DNA of 23,083 bases from the NCBI GenBank assembly GCA_050694275.1, contig JBOGXF010000186.1, positions 1 to 23,083 of the forward strand, in the 5' to 3' direction. The stretch is from JBOGXF01 sp050694275. GTDB taxonomy: Bacteria > Actinomycetota > CADDZG01 > WHSQ01. This document shows, piece after piece, positions 1-7,606 of the stretch. Made by a program: the position numbers and the translations under genes. Position 1 is the stretch's first letter; each line of letters opens with the position of its first letter. The notes beneath the pieces are model-generated. The model searched no databases. It was not told the DNA's origin and saw only the letters and a program-made list of their open reading frames with translations.

Positions 1-247
1 TCACCTCGACGCCGCAGCGCTCGCAGATGATGCCCTTGAACCGGACGCGCTTGTACTTGCCGCAGTAGCACTCCCAGTCCTTGGTCGGACCGAAGATCTT
101 CTCGCAGAAGAGCCCGTCCTTCTCCGGTTTCAGGGTTCGGTAATTGATGGTCTCGGGCTTCTTGACCTCTCCGTTCGACCATGCGCGGATCTGATCCCCG
201 GTCGCGAGGCCGATCCTCAATTCATCGAAATAGTTGACGTCGAGCAC
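1..247 (-). CDS. rpoC: RNA polymerase beta' subunit, 5' end only (82 codons)
   Basis: Encodes the N-terminus of the largest RNA polymerase subunit; the rest lies beyond the window edge. The translation begins VLDVNYFDELRIGLATGD and contains the invariant segment KPETINYRTLKPEKDGLFCE. The beta' zinc-binding cysteines are at residues 60, 62, 75 and 78 (ECYCGKY and CERCG). I chose the GTG at 247-245 because a strong ribosome-binding site (GAGGAGG) overlaps the last codons of rpoB at suitable spacing, and only three bases separate it from the rpoB stop. The gene is therefore cotranscribed and probably translationally coupled with rpoB. Identity is secure. Confidence 0.97.
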   Translation of the reverse strand, partial: MLDVNYFDELRIGLATGDQIRAWSNGEVKKPETINYRTLKPEKDGLFCEKIFGPTKDWECYCGKYKRVRFKGIICERCGVEV

Positions 248-250
248 TAC

Positions 251-3200
251 CTAGACCTCCTCAACGCTGGATGGCTCGCGGCGGGACAGATCGATGCCGA
301 GCTCTTCGGCGGTCCGGAAGATGTCCTCGTCGATCTCTTTCATCTCGATCTCCTCGCCTTCTGCCGAGAGGACCTCGACGTTCAGGCAGAGAGACTGCAT
401 CTCCTTGATCAGCACCTTGAAGGACTCGGGGATCCCCGGCTCGGGAATGTTCTCGCCCTTCACGACCGCCTCGTAGACCTTGACGCGGCCGAGCACGTCG
501 TCGGACTTGATCGTCAGGAGCTCCTGGAGGCAGTAGGCCGCGCCGTAGGCCTCGAGCGCCCACACCTCCATCTCGCCGAACCGTTGACCGCCGAACTGCG
601 CCTTACCACCGAGTGGCTGTTGGGTGATCATCGAGTACGGACCGGTCGAGCGAGCGTGAATCTTGTCGTCGACCATGTGCACCAACTTCAGGATGTACAT
701 GTAGCCGACGGTGATCGGGTTGTCGAAGGGTTCTCCGTTCCGTCCGTTGTACAGCTGCGCCTTTCCAACCGAGTCGACCAGCGGATACTCGCTCGGCTTC
801 TTGGACGAGGCCGCGAGAGCATCAAGGATCTCGTCTTCCTTGGCTCCATCGAACACCGGCGTCGAGACGAAGGTGGGCTCCTCGTCGCGCCACGCCCCGG
901 CAGCTCCGTTGCTCGTCGCCCCGTCCTCCCAGCGCTGTTTGGCCGCCCATCCAAGATGCGCCTCGAGCACCTGACCGAGGTTCATCCGCGAGGGAACCCC
1001 AAGCGGGTTCAGGATGACGTCGACCGCCGTCCCATCGGCGAGGAACGGCATATCCGCCTCGGGCAGGACCTTGGCGATGACGCCCTTGTTGCCGTGGCGA
1101 CCGGCGAGCTTGTCCCCCTCGGAGATCTTTCGCTTCTGTGCGACGAACACGCGCACTAGCTCGTTAACCCCCGGAGACAGCTCATCGCCGTTGTCACGGC
1201 TGAACTCGCGCACGCCGATGACCTTGCCCGACTCGCCGTGCGGCATCTTGAGGGAGGTGTCGCGCACCTCGCGCGCCTTCTCACCGAAGATCGCACGGAG
1301 GAGTCGCTCCTCGGGAGTCAGTTCCGTTTCCCCCTTGGGAGTGACCTTCCCGACGAGCACGTCACCCGGACCGACGTCTGCACCGATGCGGATAATGCCT
1401 CGCTCGTCGAGATCGGCGAGGACCTCTTCCGAGACATTGGGAATGTCACGGGTGATCTCCTCGGGACCGAGCTTCGTGTCGCGCGCCTCGATCTCGTACT
1501 CCTCGATGTGGATCGAGGTGAGGACGTCCTCCTTGACGAGGCGGTCGGAGATGATGATTGCGTCCTCGAAGTTGTAGCCCTCCCAGCTCATGAACGCGAC
1601 GAGCAGGTTGGCGCCGAGAGCCATCTCGCCCTCATCGGTCGAAGGGCCGTCGGCGAGGATGTCGCCCTTCTTGACCTTTTGACCCTCGCGCGCGATCGGA
1701 CGCTGGTTGATGCACGTCGACTGATTGGAGCGGCGGTACTTTTCGAGCCGGTATTCGCGCCGGTCGCTGCCCGACGACACGACGATGCGGTCGGCAGATA
1801 CCGACGTGACCGTTCCGGAGCCCTCCGACAGAATGATGTCGCCTGCGTCGACGGCGGCCCGGTATTCAAGTCCGGTTCCGACGATCGGTGCCCTCGGCTT
1901 CAGCAAAGGCACGGCCTGCCGCTGCATGTTGGCGCCCATGAGCGCCCGGTTGGCGTCGTCGTGCTCGAGGAACGGGATACACGCCGCGGACACCGACACG
2001 ATCTGCTTGGGCGAGACGTCCATGTAATCGACTTCGGCAGGATCGACGAACTCGACCTCGTTGTGACGCGCCCGCACCAGCACCTTGGGATTGACGAAGC
2101 GCCCGCGGCCGTCGATCTCGGCGTTGGCCTGGGCGATCACGGCACGGTCCTCGTCATCCGCGGTGAGGTAGGCGATCTCCTCGGACACTCGTCCGTTTTG
2201 GACCTTCCGGTAAGGGGTCTCGACGAACCCGTATCGATTGAGCCGGGCGTAGGTCGAGAGCGACGCGATCAGGCCGATGTTGGGACCCTCGGGCGTCTCG
2301 ATGGGACACATGCGCCCGTAGTGGCTCGGGTGTACGTCGCGCACCTCGAACCCGGCTCGCTCGCGCGAGAGTCCTCCCGGGCCCAGCGCCGAAAGCCGGC
2401 GTCGGTGGGTGAGCCCCGCGAGCGGGTTGGTCTGGTCCATGAACTGGCTGAGCTGACTCGAGCCGAAGAACTCTTTGATGGACGCGACGACGGGGCGGAT
2501 ATTGATCAGCGTTTGAGGCGTGATCGCTTCGACGTCTTGCGTGGTCATGCGCTCCTTGACCACCCGCTCCATGCGCGAGAGGCCGACGCGGATCTGGTTC
2601 TGCAGCAGCTCGCCGACGGGACGCACGCGACGGTTGCCGAAGTGATCGATGTCGTCGACGTCACATTCGGGATCACCGGCGTGGAGACGAACGAGGTACT
2701 GCATCGTGGCGACGATGTCTTCGGTCCTCAGCACCGTTCCGTGCTGCTTGATCGTCTTCTCGTCGTGACCGAAACCGAGCTTCTTGTTGGCCTTGTAGCG
2801 ACCGACCTTCGCGAGGTCGTAGCGCTTTTGGTTGAAGAACAGGTTCTGAAGGAGGTTGTTTGCGCTCTCGACCGTGGGCGGCTCGCCGGGGCGCAGCTTG
2901 CGGTAGACATCGATGAGGGCCTCGTCCTGGGTCTCGATGAGGTCCTTTTCGAGAGTGGCCTGGATCGATTCCGCGCCGTCGAACAACTCGAGGATCTCGT
3001 CGGCGGAGTACCCCATCGCCTTGAGCAACACGGTTGCGTACTGACGACGCTTGCGATCGACGCGCACTCCGATCGTGTCTCGCTTGTCGGTGTCGAACTC
3101 GAGCCACGCTCCGCGAGCGGGAATGATCTTGCATGCGTAGATGTCTTTGTCGGTCGTCTTGTCGACGGACTTGTCGAAGTAGACGCCGGGTGAGCGGACG

Positions 3201-3598
3201 AGCTGGCTGACCACCACTCGTTCGGTCCCGTTGATGATGAACGTGCCCTTCTCGGTCATCATCGGGAAATCGCCCATGAAGACCGATTGCTGCTTGATCT
3301 CGCCGGTCTCCTTGTTGTGGAAGACCGCCGTGACGAACAGGGGGCGGGAGAAATCGAGGTCCTTGGCCTTGCACTCCTCCTCGTCGAACTTGGCTTCCTC
3401 GAAGCGGTGACGCTCGAACAAGAGCGCGAGGTTACCGGTGAAATCCTCGATCGGAGAGATGTCTCCGAGAGTTTCGGCGAGGCCTTCGCTCAGGAACCAG
3501 TCGAAAGATTCCTTTTGGACCGCTACGAGGTTGGGAGGGGGCAGGACTTCTACGAGCTTGGAGAAAGAACGGCGTTCGCGCAGAGCGTTGAACGTCAA
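251..3598 (-). CDS. rpoB: RNA polymerase beta subunit
   Basis: Catalytic-core subunit of RNA polymerase, 1115 aa, complete. The rifampicin-region segment FFGSSQLSQFMDQTNPL runs from about residue 377, followed by THRRRLSALGPGG. The residues matching E. coli D516, H526 and S531 (here D388, H398, S403) are the wild-type amino acids, so no classical rifampicin-resistance substitution is seen at those three positions. NPLGVPSRMNLGQ lies near the C-terminal third. The start is TTG at 3598-3596, preceded by GAGGAGG at about 6 nt; no ATG or GTG gives a better match to the family start (xLRERRSFSKL). A leader of about 140 nt separates it from the nearer of two upstream promoters. The stop is TAG, three bases before rpoC. 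Confidence 0.98.
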   Translation of the reverse strand: MTFNALRERRSFSKLVEVLPPPNLVAVQKESFDWFLSEGLAETLGDISPIEDFTGNLALLFERHRFEEAKFDEEECKAKDLDFSRPLFVTAVFHNKETGEIKQQSVFMGDFPMMTEKGTFIINGTERVVVSQLVRSPGVYFDKSVDKTTDKDIYACKIIPARGAWLEFDTDKRDTIGVRVDRKRRQYATVLLKAMGYSADEILELFDGAESIQATLEKDLIETQDEALIDVYRKLRPGEPPTVESANNLLQNLFFNQKRYDLAKVGRYKANKKLGFGHDEKTIKQHGTVLRTEDIVATMQYLVRLHAGDPECDVDDIDHFGNRRVRPVGELLQNQIRVGLSRMERVVKERMTTQDVEAITPQTLINIRPVVASIKEFFGSSQLSQFMDQTNPLAGLTHRRRLSALGPGGLSRERAGFEVRDVHPSHYGRMCPIETPEGPNIGLIASLSTYARLNRYGFVETPYRKVQNGRVSEEIAYLTADDEDRAVIAQANAEIDGRGRFVNPKVLVRARHNEVEFVDPAEVDYMDVSPKQIVSVSAACIPFLEHDDANRALMGANMQRQAVPLLKPRAPIVGTGLEYRAAVDAGDIILSEGSGTVTSVSADRIVVSSGSDRREYRLEKYRRSNQSTCINQRPIAREGQKVKKGDILADGPSTDEGEMALGANLLVAFMSWEGYNFEDAIIISDRLVKEDVLTSIHIEEYEIEARDTKLGPEEITRDIPNVSEEVLADLDERGIIRIGADVGPGDVLVGKVTPKGETELTPEERLLRAIFGEKAREVRDTSLKMPHGESGKVIGVREFSRDNGDELSPGVNELVRVFVAQKRKISEGDKLAGRHGNKGVIAKVLPEADMPFLADGTAVDVILNPLGVPSRMNLGQVLEAHLGWAAKQRWEDGATSNGAAGAWRDEEPTFVSTPVFDGAKEDEILDALAASSKKPSEYPLVDSVGKAQLYNGRNGEPFDNPITVGYMYILKLVHMVDDKIHARSTGPYSMITQQPLGGKAQFGGQRFGEMEVWALEAYGAAYCLQELLTIKSDDVLGRVKVYEAVVKGENIPEPGIPESFKVLIKEMQSLCLNVEVLSAEGEEIEMKEIDEDIFRTAEELGIDLSRREPSSVEEV

Positions 3599-3747
3599 AC
3601 GAGCCTCCTCGTGATGTTGCTAAACGGCGGATAGCCGGCCGGGGCGGCGGCACCCCAGACCGGGATAGCAACCGGATCCTCCTGGGCGGGTCTTAGCCGC
3701 GCGACAGAAAGGCTGGAGCGGTTGGGTGGCGGGCACGGCAAACAGAC

Positions 3748-3777
3748 AGTATAGGCATCCGCCCACACTGACGTCAA
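3748..3777 (-). promoter_or_regulatory. Proximal promoter for rpoBC
   Basis: On the minus strand, TTGACG (3777-3772) is followed after exactly 18 nt by TATACT (3753-3748), a near-consensus housekeeping promoter. Transcription should start near 3741, giving a 5' leader of about 140 nt before the TTG of rpoB. The leader contains GC-rich hairpin potential around 3636-3665. It would let rpoBC be expressed independently of the ribosomal protein genes. Confidence 0.75.
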
Positions 3778-3837
3778 GCACGATCCCGGAGCTCAGATTG
3801 TGCCTGTATACGTACCCCTTCTGGAGCTGATACGGGA

Positions 3838-3867
3838 ACCTTAGACCGCGATTTTGCCGGCCGTCAA
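3838..3867 (-). promoter_or_regulatory. Distal promoter in the rplL-rpoB gap
   Basis: On the minus strand, TTGACG (3867-3862) and TAAGGT (3843-3838) are separated by 18 nt. This is the same -35 box and spacer length as the second promoter 90 bp downstream. It begins only 12 bp after the rplL stop. The -35 sits in the loop of a small CCGGC/GCCGG hairpin (about 3854-3872) that could also slow polymerase leaving rplL. The -10 is weaker than that of the proximal promoter. Confidence 0.55.
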
Positions 3868-3878
3868 CCGCCGGTGCC

Positions 3879-4277
3879 CTACTTGACCTCGACGGTCGCC
3901 CCGGCCCCCTCGAGCTTCGTCTTGGCCTCTTCGGCCTGCTCCTTGGCGACCTTCTCCAGGACCGGCTTGGGGGCCGAGTCCACGAGGTCCTTGGCCTCCT
4001 TGAGCCCCAGGCTCGTCAGCGCTCGGACCTCCTTGATGACCTGGATCTTCTTGTCGCCGGCGGCGGCGAGGACGACGTCGAACTCGTCCTTCTCCTCGGC
4101 GGCCGCCTCGGCGGGAGCTCCGGGTGCGGCGGCTCCGGGAGCGGCCACCGCGACGGGGGCCGCGGCGCTGACCCCGAACTTGTCCTCGAACGACTTCACG
4201 AACTCGCTGAGTTCGAGCACCGTCCAGCTCGAGATCGCCTCGAGCACGTCTTCCTGGCTGAGTTGCTTCGTGGCCAT
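3879..4277 (-). CDS. rplL: 50S ribosomal protein L7/L12
   Basis: Stalk protein that recruits translation factors to the ribosome, 132 aa, normal length. Visible parts are an N-terminal dimerisation domain (about residues 5-35, LEAISSWTVLELSEFVKSFE), an Ala/Pro-rich flexible hinge (about 36-62, longer in alanine than average), and the C-terminal factor-binding domain with IQVIKEVRALTSLGLKEAK. The ATG lies 2 nt after the rplJ stop, and GAGGAG at the end of rplJ serves as its ribosome-binding site, so the pair is coupled. Four copies of L12 or more bind L10, the product of the preceding gene. Confidence 0.98.
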   Translation of the reverse strand: MATKQLSQEDVLEAISSWTVLELSEFVKSFEDKFGVSAAAPVAVAAPGAAAPGAPAEAAAEEKDEFDVVLAAAGDKKIQVIKEVRALTSLGLKEAKDLVDSAPKPVLEKVAKEQAEEAKTKLEGAGATVEVK

Positions 4278-4279
4278 CC

Positions 4280-4957
4280 CTACTCCTCCTTGTCCTTGGA
4301 CTGCTCCGGTTCTTCGGATTCCTGCTGGGCCTCTGCGACGGGAGTCTCCTCCGGCTCCGTTTGTGGAGCCGGGCCGACCTCCGGACTCTCGAGCGTCTCT
4401 TCGCTCGCTTCGGCGACGTCTGCGGGTGGCGGGGGCTCGCTGCTTTCCTTCTGAGCCACGACCTGAGCGAGCATCGATCCGAGGTCCCGCAGCAGCGCGG
4501 CGAACACGTTGACCGTCTGCTGCAGCGGGGTGTTCACCATCATGGCGATGGTGGCGAGCTGGACCTCGCGCGGCTCGAGCTTGGCGAGGGCGCTCGCCTG
4601 GGCGGCGTCGATAACGCGACCCCTGAGCACCCCTCCCTTGAAGGCGAGCACCGGGAATCTCTTGATCGCGTCGTCGAGGGCCTTGGCGGCCTGCACTGCG
4701 TCTCCCGAACAGAACGCGATCGCGGTAGGTCCGTCGAGCATGCCCACGAGTTCGTCGAGGCCGACATCGCGCACGGCGATGCGGGTCAAGGTGTTCTTGA
4801 GCACGCGGTACTCGGCGTCGGCGTCGCGCAGGGCGCCCCGGACCTCGGCCATCTCCTTGACGCTCAACCCGCGGTACTCGGTGAGCAGGGCGGCATCGGC
4901 GCCGGAGAACCGGTCGGCGATCTCCTTGACCGCCTCGACCTTTTCGGGTTTCGCCAT
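4280..4957 (-). CDS. rplJ: 50S ribosomal protein L10 with acidic C-terminal extension
   Basis: Ribosomal stalk base that binds 23S rRNA and L12 dimers, and the usual autorepressor of its operon. The ATG at 4957 is preceded by AAGGAGAGG at good spacing; an in-frame extension further upstream would run through the attenuator hairpin and is rejected. Residues 1-170 are a normal L10, including the conserved LTEYRGLSVKEM and the L12-binding C-terminal helix (about 140-170). Residues 171-225 form an unusual Glu/Pro/Ser-rich acidic tail (ESSEPPPPADVAEASEE onward) that typical L10 proteins of about 165-175 aa lack. The gene sits directly behind an L10-leader-like structure. Confidence 0.96.
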   Translation of the reverse strand: MAKPEKVEAVKEIADRFSGADAALLTEYRGLSVKEMAEVRGALRDADAEYRVLKNTLTRIAVRDVGLDELVGMLDGPTAIAFCSGDAVQAAKALDDAIKRFPVLAFKGGVLRGRVIDAAQASALAKLEPREVQLATIAMMVNTPLQQTVNVFAALLRDLGSMLAQVVAQKESSEPPPPADVAEASEETLESPEVGPAPQTEPEETPVAEAQQESEEPEQSKDKEE

Positions 4958-4987
4958 GGGCCGCCTCTCCTTGAATCTGCCGGCAAC

Positions 4988-5016
4988 AAAAAAGCGGTCA
5001 CCAGACCGGCGACCGC
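4988..5016 (-). terminator. Intrinsic terminator/attenuator upstream of rplJ
   Basis: On the minus strand GCGGTCGCC and GGTGACCGC (5016-5008 and 5002-4994) form a 9-bp stem with one G-U pair around a 5-nt loop, followed immediately by six T (4993-4988). It lies about 30 nt before the rplJ start codon, downstream of any plausible promoter. It must therefore be conditional rather than the end of an operon. Confidence 0.85.
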
Positions 5017-5124
5017 GCATACTTTGTCGGCTCGCCTGCGCCGGGCCCTATCGAGCAATGTTTGACCGGACTTCCCTTCGGCGGGCATCGCCCGCCTCCG
5101 GTCGCCGTTGTCAAACATCGCTCG
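4988..5124 (-). promoter_or_regulatory. L10 leader with transcription attenuator (rplJL autoregulation)
   Basis: The untranslated RNA before rplJ has nested structure. A 15-bp outer stem (5110-5124 with 5052-5066, one G-U pair) encloses GACCGGA/TCCGGTC (5097-5103 with 5064-5070) and a perfect 7-bp hairpin (5090-5096 with 5080-5086, 3-nt loop). Further downstream is an intrinsic terminator (4994-5016 plus T-run). A 9-nt stretch, CGGCGACCG on the minus strand (5107-5099), lies in the upstream structure and is perfectly complementary to CGGTCGCCG (5015-5007) of the terminator's 5' arm. This gives mutually exclusive antiterminator and terminator folds. L10-controlled attenuation of rplJL is established in Bacillus subtilis; the model here is inferred from base pairing. 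Confidence 0.75.
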
Positions 5125-5170
5125 TGCGATTTAAGGATCTCCCCCGGCGGTCTGGGGCTGCTTCGGCAAA

Positions 5171-5176
5171 ACATTA
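5171..5176 (-). promoter_or_regulatory. Possible extended -10 promoter for the rplJ leader
   Basis: TAATGT on the minus strand is preceded immediately by TGG, an extended -10 arrangement. No convincing -35 is seen at 17-18 nt (GCGAAT). A start near 5164 would give a leader containing the whole L10-type structure. Read-through from rplA is an equally good source of the leader. Confidence 0.35.
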
Positions 5177-5209
5177 CCATCCGCAGGCGCGCGATTCGCT
5201 CGGATTCGC

Positions 5210-5971
5210 TCACGCCGATGGCTCGGGGGCTGCCTCGAGGGCGTCCTCGATCGTTCCTTCCGCGAGCTCCTCGACGAGATCCTTGGCGCGACCGGGATCG
5301 ATCCGAATGCCGAGGCCCATCGTGGTTGAAAGGCTGACGCTCTTCAGATAGCGCCCCTTCGCCGCCGCCGGCTTGGCACGCATGATCTCGTCGATCACGG
5401 TGGCGTAGTTCTCGGCGAGGTCGGGATCGGAAAAAGACTTCTTGCCGATAATGAGGTGAAGATTGCCGTGGCGATCGGTACGGTACTCGACCAGGCCTCC
5501 CTTGAGATCGCCCACGGCCTTTGCGACATCGTCGGTGACAGTCCCGGACTTGGGGTTGGGCATCAGCCCGCGGGGGCCGAGGACGCGTCCAAGCTTTCCG
5601 ACCACGGGCATCATGTCGGGCGTCGCGACGCATGCGTCGAAGTCGAGCCATCCTCCGCTGATGCGCTCAGCAAGGTCCTCGTCCCCGACCGCATCGGCGC
5701 CGGCCTCTTGGGCCTCCTTGGCCTTTCCGCCCTTGGCGAAAACCGCGACCCTGACCGTCTTCCCGGTTCCTTTGGGAAGCGCGATAGCGCCGCGCACCAT
5801 CTGATCGGCCTTGCGGGGATCGACCCCGAGGCGGATGTTGAGCTCAACGGTCTCGTCGAACTTGGCGGAGGGAAGCCCCTTGAGCAGCTTGATGGCCTCG
5901 GTAGGTCCGTAAAGGCGATCCCGGTCGACCTGCTTGACCCATTCGGCGTAACGCTTGCCGTGCGTCGGCAT
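5210..5971 (-). CDS. rplA: 50S ribosomal protein L1
   Basis: Forms the L1 stalk beside the E site and binds 23S rRNA; in many bacteria it also represses the L11-L1 mRNA. It is 253 aa, slightly longer than usual. Family signatures include GKRYAEWVKQVDRD at the N-terminus, the central MMPVVGKLGRVLGPRGLMPNPK (about residues 118-140) and the C-terminal KGRYLKSVSLSTTMGLGIRID. The ATG at 5971 has a perfect AGGAGG nine bases upstream; the in-frame codons further upstream fall in the rplK-rplA gap and are not conserved. The C-terminus has an added acidic stretch (ELAEGTIEDALEAAPEPSA). Confidence 0.98.
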   Translation of the reverse strand: MPTHGKRYAEWVKQVDRDRLYGPTEAIKLLKGLPSAKFDETVELNIRLGVDPRKADQMVRGAIALPKGTGKTVRVAVFAKGGKAKEAQEAGADAVGDEDLAERISGGWLDFDACVATPDMMPVVGKLGRVLGPRGLMPNPKSGTVTDDVAKAVGDLKGGLVEYRTDRHGNLHLIIGKKSFSDPDLAENYATVIDEIMRAKPAAAKGRYLKSVSLSTTMGLGIRIDPGRAKDLVEELAEGTIEDALEAAPEPSA

Positions 5972-6050
5972 CTCTGTTCCTCCTTCGCGAGCGACCTGTG
6001 ACCGGAGTCGCCTTCGACCCGCTTCTGTCAAAGCTCACTCGGTGGTCCGC

Positions 6051-6070
6051 GGCGGGCTCTGCGACCCGCC
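6051..6070 (-). promoter_or_regulatory. Small hairpin in the rplK-rplA gap
   Basis: A GGCGGG/CCCGCC stem with an 8-nt loop lies 20 bp downstream of the rplK stop, without a T-run. The gap (5972-6089) is longer than others in this operon. The hairpin could be an L1-binding site or simple mRNA structure; I cannot match it to the L1 target motif with confidence. Confidence 0.3.
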
Positions 6071-6089
6071 TCCCACTTGTCGGAATTGG

Positions 6090-6524
6090 CTACGTAACGG
6101 TGATACCCATGCTTCTGGCGGTGCCCTCGACGATCTTCATCGCTGCCTCGACGTCGTTGGCGTTGAGGTCGGGCATCTTGATCTCGGCGATCTCGCGCAC
6201 CTGATCCTTGGTTATCGTGCCCACCTTGTTGCGATTGGGCTCGCCGGAGCCCTTCTCGAGGCCGGCCCGTTGCTTGAGCAAGACCGCGGCCGGCGGAGTC
6301 TTCGTGATGAAGGTGAAGGAGCGATCCTCGTAGACGGTGATCTCGACCGGAACGATGGTTCCGATCTGTCCTTGGGTGGAATCGTTGTATTGCTTGATGA
6401 AATCCATCATGTTGATCCCGGCCTGACCCAGCGCGGGGCCGACCGGCGGAGCCGGTGTCGCCTGCCCCGCGGGGATCTGCAGCTTGATGACGGTTGCCAC
6501 CTTCTTGCGCTTGCCGTTCGGCAC
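6090..6524 (-). CDS. rplK: 50S ribosomal protein L11
   Basis: Binds the GTPase-associated region of 23S rRNA together with the L10/L12 stalk. It is 144 aa, normal length. The N-terminal domain carries IKLQIPAGQATPAPPVGPAL followed by GQAGINMMDF, with the conserved prolines (thiostrepton contact region). The C-terminal RNA-binding domain carries TITKDQVREIAEIKMPDLNA. The start is GTG at 6524 with GGAG about 6-7 nt upstream. It is 20 nt downstream of nusG on the same strand, consistent with one transcript. Confidence 0.98.
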   Translation of the reverse strand: MPNGKRKKVATVIKLQIPAGQATPAPPVGPALGQAGINMMDFIKQYNDSTQGQIGTIVPVEITVYEDRSFTFITKTPPAAVLLKQRAGLEKGSGEPNRNKVGTITKDQVREIAEIKMPDLNANDVEAAMKIVEGTARSMGITVT

Positions 6525-6544
6525 GTTAGCTCCTCGGGCCCGAC

Positions 6545-7606
6545 TTACAGCTTGGCGACCTGGTCGAAGCCGAGCTCGACCGGAGTCTCTCGACCGAAGA
6601 TGTTAACCAGTACCTTGAGCTTCGACTGATCGATGTTGATCTCGGAGATGGTTCCGGTGAAGTTTGCGAACGGCCCCGAGATGACCCGAACGCTCTCCTG
6701 CTCCTCGAACTCCAGTCGGGGCTTGAGTTTCTTCTTGTCCTCCGGCTTGACCTGAAGGATGCGGTCGATCTCTCGATCGGAGAGCGGCGTGGGCTTGGCC
6801 CCCGAACCAACGAAACCGGTAACCCCGGGAGTCTCGCGCACGACCCGCCACGAATCGTCGTCGAGATACATGCGCACGAGGAGATAACCGGGGAACACCT
6901 TCTTCTGGACGACCTGCTTCTTGCCCTGCTTGATCTCCATGACGTCTTCCATGGGAATGACGACCTCGAAGATCCGATCCTCGGCGTTCATCGACTGGAT
7001 GCGGGAGTGCAGGTTCGCCTGGACCCGGTTCTCGTAGCCGGCGTAGGTGTGGATGACGAACCAGTCGCCCGGCCGTTCGAGCGGGGGCACGACGCGTTCC
7101 TCGTACTCGGGCTCCTCCTCGGCCTCGGGCTGAGGAGGGGCCTCGGCGGGCGCAGCTTCGGGCTCGGGCTCGACGACCGCGGCCTCGGCGGGCGGAGCTT
7201 CGGGCTCGGGCTCGGCCGCCACCTCCTCAGTCTCGGGTTCGACGGGCGGAGCCTCGGGTTCGACGGGCGGAGCCTCGGGTTCGACCGGCGGGGCCTCGGG
7301 TTCGACCGGCGGGGCCCCGGCTGCGACCGGCGGCCCCGGCTGAGGCTCGGGCTCGGGCTCGGGCGGGCGGGGCTCGGTCTCGGTCTCGGCCGGCGACGAG
7401 GTCTCGGCGCCCACGCCTTCAGGGGCCGGCGCTTCGGGGGCCGGCTCCTCGGCGGCCGGCTCCTCGGGGGCCGGCTCGGCCGCACGAGACTCGTCCTCGG
7501 GCGCCGCGCGACGTTCGGGAGCGGACTCGGTCTCGGCCCCGACATCCTCCGGGGTGGGCGTGTCCTGCTCCTCGATCCGCTGCTGCTCGGTGTGCGCTTG
7601 GCTCAT
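6545..7606 (-). CDS. nusG: Transcription elongation/termination factor NusG with a 178-residue acidic N-terminal extension
   Basis: Binds RNA polymerase and couples it to Rho or the ribosome. The ATG at 7606 overlaps the secE stop (ATGA) and has GGAG 8 nt upstream; the much longer open frame running back through secE is a shadow. Residues 1-178 are low-complexity Pro/Glu/Ala, including four consecutive APPVEPE heptads at about residues 98-125. The NGN domain follows (about 180-290, DWFVIHTYAGYENRVQANL, VFPGYLLVRMYLDDDSW, GVTGFVGSG). The C-terminal KOW domain has VRVISGPFANFTGTISEI. Total length is 353 aa against about 180 in E. coli; acidic N-terminal extensions are known from actinobacterial NusG, but this one is long and repeat-built. 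Confidence 0.97.
   Translation of the reverse strand: MSQAHTEQQRIEEQDTPTPEDVGAETESAPERRAAPEDESRAAEPAPEEPAAEEPAPEAPAPEGVGAETSSPAETETEPRPPEPEPEPQPGPPVAAGAPPVEPEAPPVEPEAPPVEPEAPPVEPETEEVAAEPEPEAPPAEAAVVEPEPEAAPAEAPPQPEAEEEPEYEERVVPPLERPGDWFVIHTYAGYENRVQANLHSRIQSMNAEDRIFEVVIPMEDVMEIKQGKKQVVQKKVFPGYLLVRMYLDDDSWRVVRETPGVTGFVGSGAKPTPLSDREIDRILQVKPEDKKKLKPRLEFEEQESVRVISGPFANFTGTISEINIDQSKLKVLVNIFGRETPVELGFDQVAKL
7232..7315 (-). repeat. 21-bp tandem repeat, four copies, inside nusG
   Basis: Four head-to-tail 21-bp units (7232-7252, 7253-7273, 7274-7294, 7295-7315). The first two are identical, the last two are identical, and the two pairs differ at two positions. Each encodes one Pro/Glu heptad (APPVEPE register) in frame. 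The unit length keeps the reading frame, so copy-number change by slippage would lengthen or shorten the NusG tail without a frameshift. Confidence 0.9.

Noticed and set aside
1238..3193. Long plus-strand open frame (651 codons) inside rpoB
   Set aside because: It is the antisense shadow of rpoB, created by high GC at third codon positions. It has no start signal and no recognisable domain.
3595..3777. 60-codon minus-strand frame between the proximal rpoB promoter and rpoB
   Set aside because: It would start at the TTG of the -35 box, upstream of the predicted transcription start, and has no ribosome-binding site or conserved look.
5985..6040. TTTGACAG in the rplK-rplA gap as a promoter -35
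   Set aside because: No TANNNT box occurs 16-19 nt downstream, so it is probably chance.
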